Assembly (NCBI GenBank): GCA_030037185.1
Contig: JASHRR010000916.1
Location: forward strand, 1-7,791
Source: Xanthobacteraceae bacterium
GTDB lineage: Bacteria; Pseudomonadota; Alphaproteobacteria; Rhizobiales; Xanthobacteraceae
Length of the DNA: 7,791 nucleotides
Direction: 5' to 3'
Shown piece by piece: positions 5,118 through 7,791 of the stretch; within the stretch, counting starts at the first letter, position 1, and every line of letters starts with the position of its first letter. The translations under genes were made by a program, and so were the position numbers. Below the pieces are notes generated by a model, which saw only the letters and a list, made by a program, of their open reading frames with translations, searched no databases and was not told the origin of the DNA.

Positions 5118-6032
5118 TCACGACCGCTTGAACGAGTTGTAGACCATGCGGAGCCAGTTCTGAGCCTGCTGGTCGTTCGCGGCCCACTTCTTGTCGAGAT
5201 CGGCCAAAGGCTTTTCGGCAACTACCTGTTGCTCGCTCTGGCCCTCATCGAACAAATTCCGGACGCGGTCGCGCGAGGTCACCAGCATCTCACGCCACGC
5301 AATTAGGTCTGCCTTTTTTGCCAGCGCGCCGTGGCCGGGCACGACTTTGGTATCATCGTTCGACACCTTGATGTAGCCGTCAACCGCGCGGATCAGGCCC
5401 CTAACGTCGCCACCATTCGCGAAATCGATAGTGTTGTAGCGACCGGTATTGGTGAAGGTGTCGCCGGTAGCAAGCACATTGGCGTCCGGGAAGAACACCC
5501 AGGTGTCACCGTCGGTGTGCGCATTGTTGACGTGATTGAGCAACGCTTCCCGGCCCCCCACTTGCACCGTCTTTAAGCCGCCTACGTAGGTTTCGGTCGG
5601 CAGCGCCTCGGCCGCCACGGGGGCCGTCTTGTTGCCAGTTAGGCCGTTCATGGTGCCGGCAGTAAGGCGGACCCTGATGTTATCCTGCGCTACGACAACT
5701 GCGCCGTCCTTATGGAAGGGCGCGTTTCCGCCGGTATGGTCGCCGTGAAAATGAGTGTCGATGAGATACTTGATGGGCAGTGGCGAGATTTTCTCGATCG
5801 CAGCCTTGATCTTGTCGTGGAGCGGCGCAAACTCGCTGTCCACCATGATAATGCCGTCGGTCCCGACTGCCACCGTGATGTTGCCGCCTCGGCCTTGGAG
5901 CATGTAGGTTTTATTCCCGAGGTCAGTCGTCTTGATTTCAACCCTAGAGAAATCGACGTTCTGTTGCGCGATAGCTGTTCCAGCGAACAGCATTGCTGCG
6001 CCCGCAAGCACCGCAAGTGTGATGTCTCTCAT
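5118..6032 (-). CDS. Exported metallo-beta-lactamase-fold hydrolase
   Basis: A 304-residue secreted protein of the MBL superfamily. Residues 1-22 form a signal peptide (ITLAVLAGAAMLFAGTAIA, cut near Ala22-Gln23). The zinc-binding set is complete: THFHGDHTGGN gives His94, His96, Asp98 and His99, and His172 (NNAHTDGD), Asp191 (ATGDTF) and His234 (VPGHG) follow. This predicts a binuclear zinc hydrolase in the periplasm. The substrate cannot be inferred. Relatives are usually annotated only as MBL-fold hydrolases or cyclases, and a beta-lactamase role is not implied. An upstream in-frame start at 6053 is rejected in favour of ATG 6032, because GGAGGATGAC places a strong Shine-Dalgarno at the right distance. 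The gene stands alone, with a hairpin after its stop and about 200 bp of non-coding DNA upstream, where no TTGA-N6-TCAA box is present. Confidence 0.93.
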   Translation of the reverse strand: MRDITLAVLAGAAMLFAGTAIAQQNVDFSRVEIKTTDLGNKTYMLQGRGGNITVAVGTDGIIMVDSEFAPLHDKIKAAIEKISPLPIKYLIDTHFHGDHTGGNAPFHKDGAVVVAQDNIRVRLTAGTMNGLTGNKTAPVAAEALPTETYVGGLKTVQVGGREALLNHVNNAHTDGDTWVFFPDANVLATGDTFTNTGRYNTIDFANGGDVRGLIRAVDGYIKVSNDDTKVVPGHGALAKKADLIAWREMLVTSRDRVRNLFDEGQSEQQVVAEKPLADLDKKWAANDQQAQNWLRMVYNSFKRS

Positions 6033-6255
6033 GTCATCCTCCAATAGCAACAACGTTCATTTCACGGAACGACGCCTATTACGCGCCGCCGCTTTCCTGA
6101 GGTTGCAGGGTTTTGAGGTTGGTTTCAGAGTTGAATCAGAGTGCGCACAGCGCCTCCGATGAATGGGGGTCGTACTTGGTCATTGAGGCGGCGTAGCGGC
6201 CTGAAAAGTCACGACCGTGTGAGACGCCTGGACAATTCGCCGCGTCGCTTATCGC

Positions 6256-6413
6256 TTACTGCTTCGCCACATTGCTTCCGGCCAACGCAACCTTTCGAGT
6301 GCCCGCCGTCTGGCGTCCCTTATCGTGAATGTCGTCAATTTCGATAATCTGGTCGCCGGACTTAATCGTATTTCGAATATCAGCTAAGTAAGCGCGTCCC
6401 TCGGGAGGCCCTC
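6256..6413 (-). pseudogene. Unassigned reading-frame remnant downstream of ligase-like fragment
   Basis: A minus frame without a start codon reads EGRAYLADIRNTIKSGDQII then EIDDIHDKGRQTAGTRKVAL, ending in SNVAKQ at a TAA (6256-6258). The amino-acid composition looks protein-like, not like a shadow frame. It overlaps the end of the ligase-like frame by about 30 nt in a different register, so it may be the frameshifted continuation of the same decayed locus or the tail of a second gene. I do not recognise the family. Confidence 0.3.
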
Positions 6414-6580
6414 AACAGCGCGTACAACTCGCCGACTTCGCCGTCGATCGTGAAGCTCTTGGCCTTGGTCCGCCGGGCAGCTGCCGTAATGGCTAACAGT
6501 CGCGCCGTGCAGTCGTAAGCGTTGTGCGCTGAAGAGCCGAACAGTGGGACCGTCCGCCGTTCTTTGATCCGGCCATTCAG
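6380..6580 (-). pseudogene. Fragment resembling an ATP-dependent DNA ligase
   Basis: An open minus frame bounded by stops (TGA at 6583-6581 and 6382-6380), with no ATG, contains NAYDCTARLLAITAAARRTK followed by AKSFTIDGEVGE. This resembles the stretch of ATP-dependent (LigD-type) DNA ligases that reads (R/N)xxDWTxRxPxIxxAAxxIxAxSFxIDGEAVV, where the IDGE glutamate belongs to the nucleotidyl-transfer core. A neighbouring frame encodes TVRLFS just upstream, matching the ligase VRLFSRNG segment and implying a frameshift. The lysine adenylation motif and the OB-fold are absent. The assignment rests on about 30 residues and could be wrong. Confidence 0.45.
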
Positions 6581-6742
6581 TCACCTTACGATCTAATACA
6601 TGCCGCGCTTGCTCCGCAAAACGACTTTAGTATCGCAACAAAAGAATTCCTAAATAAGATAACCATGCAGCACGTTGTCGGCAGTGCCCGTTCTCGGTAC
6701 AAGGGATAAGTCGTGATGTCGAGGGCGACCGTCCGAAATAGA

Positions 6743-6779
6743 AACCCCGGTCCAAAGGCGTGGAGGCCGGACCGGGGTT
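6743..6779 (-). terminator. Terminator-like hairpin facing the minus strand
   Basis: AACCCCGGTCC (6743-6753) pairs perfectly with GGACCGGGGTT (6769-6779) around a 15-nt loop. On the minus strand the stem is followed by TTTCTATTTC, a U-rich tail, so it should stop transcription coming from higher coordinates. No convincing gene lies there. The only candidate is the tiny open frame ending at 6791. Confidence 0.6.
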
Positions 6780-6790
6780 CTACGCGCTAG

Positions 6791-6871
6791 TCACAGGATC
6801 GGCTCGCGATGCACCACCCGTCGAAAATAGGATACGTTCCGGCCATCTGGGAACAGGGTTAACCGCATCAT
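6791..6871 (-). CDS. Possible 26-residue small protein or C-terminal gene remnant
   Basis: The frame MMRLTLFPDGRNVSYFRRVV continues HREPIL and stops 12 bp before the terminator-like hairpin at 6779-6743. This is the arrangement expected at the 3' end of a real transcription unit. The frame stays open upstream to 7147, but those residues are arginine- and proline-rich and look like GC shadow. No Shine-Dalgarno precedes the double ATG. It could be a small gene, the end of a decayed longer gene, or chance. No function is offered. Confidence 0.2.
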   Translation of the reverse strand: MMRLTLFPDGRNVSYFRRVVHREPIL

Positions 6872-6877
6872 GGCCGC

Positions 6878-7566
6878 GACTCGGCGACGGCGCGTTCGCA
6901 AAAATAAAGCGGCTCGGATGAGGTGCGGATCGGAGGCTACGCGCGGTGACTTGGATGGGGTGCAACGCGCGCGATCATACGTTAACGGCAGGGCGGGGAT
7001 TCTTCGCGTGAGGTAGCTCACACAACGGTGGGGGCACCGTGGCGAGCGGTGCCTATCGGCGACGGCGCGGCGCAAAGAGGCGGCCCGACCTCTCTGCGGG
7101 GAGGTGACGGGGCGGAGGCCGGGCCTGCGCTCGGCCGTGGTGAGCATGGGGGAGTCGACCGGGCGCTATGGCTTTTTCTCGCAAGAAACAGGCCAAACTG
7201 GCGACCGCGCCGGGGCGATGGCGCGGCCGGAACATGACAAATAGTTAATGCGTTGTTCCGACATGCCGGAAATTCGCCTACTCTTCCCGCTGCGCTTCGG
7301 GATCACGACATCCGGCGGGCCTGCACGGCTGTCGAACACATCCCGCGCGGTTGGACATCTTGGACGACTTGCCGATACACCGGCATTACGGGCGAGAGTC
7401 CCGCCTAGCCGGCTCGGCGATGGCGCGGCGCAACCGAGTGGTGGCGGGCACCCGCGCACGGCCGCTTGCTTTAACGTGCGCGGTCTGAACGTTAGCATTC
7501 GGCCACTACCCGACCACTAAATGTTTACTTAACCGGGCCGCAGCTCGGCGACGGCGCGGTGCCTCG
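6878..7566. repeat. Dispersed CTCGGCGAYGGCGCGG-type repeat, five copies
   Basis: Five similar short blocks share the core CGGCGAYGGCGCG. The cores begin at about 6882 (ACTCGGCGACGGCGCGTTCG), 7057 (TATCGGCGACGGCGCGGCGC), 7213 (a weaker copy, GGGGCGATGGCGCGGCCGG), 7415 (GCTCGGCGATGGCGCGGCGC) and 7546 (GCTCGGCGACGGCGCGGTGC). All are on the same strand, with spacings of roughly 175, 156, 202 and 131 bp. The first and last copies also share an upstream TTAACCG and GGCCGC. The spacing is too irregular for a CRISPR or tandem array. An intergenic repetitive element of the kind common in Rhizobiales is the likely explanation. Confidence 0.5.
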
Positions 7567-7695
7567 GCCCCTTCCAAGTGGAGGCGCCGTCCACGGACCG
7601 CCGGGGACCGCGCCACCCGCAAGCGCTGTCGCGCAAGCCGGGCGCCTTCAACGCTGGACTGGGCTCGCGCGTTCCCGCTTGGCGCGGAACTAAAC

Positions 7696-7730
7696 ACTAG
7701 GCGGAAGTTACCAGGCAACTTCCGACTAGG
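7696..7730. repeat. Small hairpin flanked by ACTAGG direct repeats
   Basis: CGGAAGTT (7702-7709) pairs with AACTTCCG (7717-7724) around the loop ACCAGGC. ACTAGG occurs on both sides (7696-7701 and 7725-7730) as a direct repeat. There is no T-run, so it is not an obvious terminator. A short inverted repeat between 6-bp direct repeats could be the scar of a small insertion, but a repeat of this size may also arise by chance. Confidence 0.35.
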
Positions 7731-7791
7731 GCGAAAACGGCTCGCCGGCCTCGCCATTTGGCGCGTGGTAGCCTTTCCGAGAGCAGCCCAT

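Larger units (their letters stand above)
6872..7791. other. Gene-poor, repeat-bearing 0.9-kb stretch
   Basis: No open frame on either strand shows a recognisable domain, signal peptide or ribosome binding site. The available frames are rich in Arg, Pro, Gly and Ala and overlap one another, as expected of GC-rich non-coding DNA. The content I can support is the dispersed repeat, a small hairpin at 7034-7052 (GCACCG with CGGTGC) and the hairpin at 7702-7724. Confidence 0.5.

Noticed and set aside
7028..7757. Several 60-110 residue open frames on both strands
   Set aside because: They overlap each other, contain the translated repeat (GDGAAQ or APSPSR) and show no domain, start site or codon pattern to support them.
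6872..7791. Possible CRISPR array or tandem repeat from the recurring GGCGAYGGCGCGG blocks
   Set aside because: Spacing varies from 131 to 202 bp, units are short and diverged, and no cas gene or leader is visible.
1..7791. tRNA, rRNA or riboswitch
   Set aside because: I saw no T-loop GGTTCRAATCC, no rRNA-like block and no known riboswitch core by eye on either strand. A covariance search was not possible.

Overview
The window looks like part of an alphaproteobacterial chromosome, most likely Rhizobiales of the Bradyrhizobium/Rhodopseudomonas type. The signs are high GC content, perfect TTGA-N6-TCAA (FixK/FNR-type) sites, rhizobial-style periplasmic proteins, and an intergenic repeat whose minus-strand translation gives an APSPS-like motif. 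Genus assignment is inference only. Just three genes are convincingly intact. The rest is a gene graveyard, with one apparently intact regulatory island inside it.

Positions 1-2700 are mostly decayed DNA: the N-terminus of an IS607-type recombinase (79-258), a frameshifted hypothetical gene (600-1000), an SMP-30/gluconolactonase-like propeller gene broken by several frameshifts and stops (1070-2005), a short N-terminal remnant of a conserved small protein (2077-2157, minus), and a frameshifted Tn3-type serine resolvase (2246-2605, minus). Within this sits a well-organised unit at 475-599. It has a perfect TTGA-N6-TCAA box, a TGTAAT -10 element at exactly class II FNR/FixK spacing, and a predicted RNA of about 77 nt. 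That RNA would fold into two adjacent hairpins, each showing the same CCCCCAUCCU loop, with the second acting as an intrinsic terminator. I think this candidate oxygen-responsive small RNA is the most interesting object in the window.

Positions 2700-6050 hold the living genes: a small periplasmic c-type cytochrome (plus), then on the minus strand a Do/DegP-type periplasmic serine protease, a truncated PCu(A)C copper-chaperone remnant, and an exported metallo-beta-lactamase-fold hydrolase. The protease has two FixK/FNR-type boxes with centres 42 bp apart, and the nearer one is placed for class II activation over a TATGAA -10. The sRNA candidate and the protease may therefore belong to the same low-oxygen regulon. 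The cytochrome and the lost copper chaperone would fit a respiratory or envelope theme.

Positions 6050-7791 hold a fragment resembling an ATP-dependent DNA ligase, an adjacent unassigned reading-frame remnant, an 11-bp terminator-like hairpin facing the minus strand, and about 1 kb without a convincing gene but with five dispersed copies of a CTCGGCGAYGGCGCGG-like repeat.
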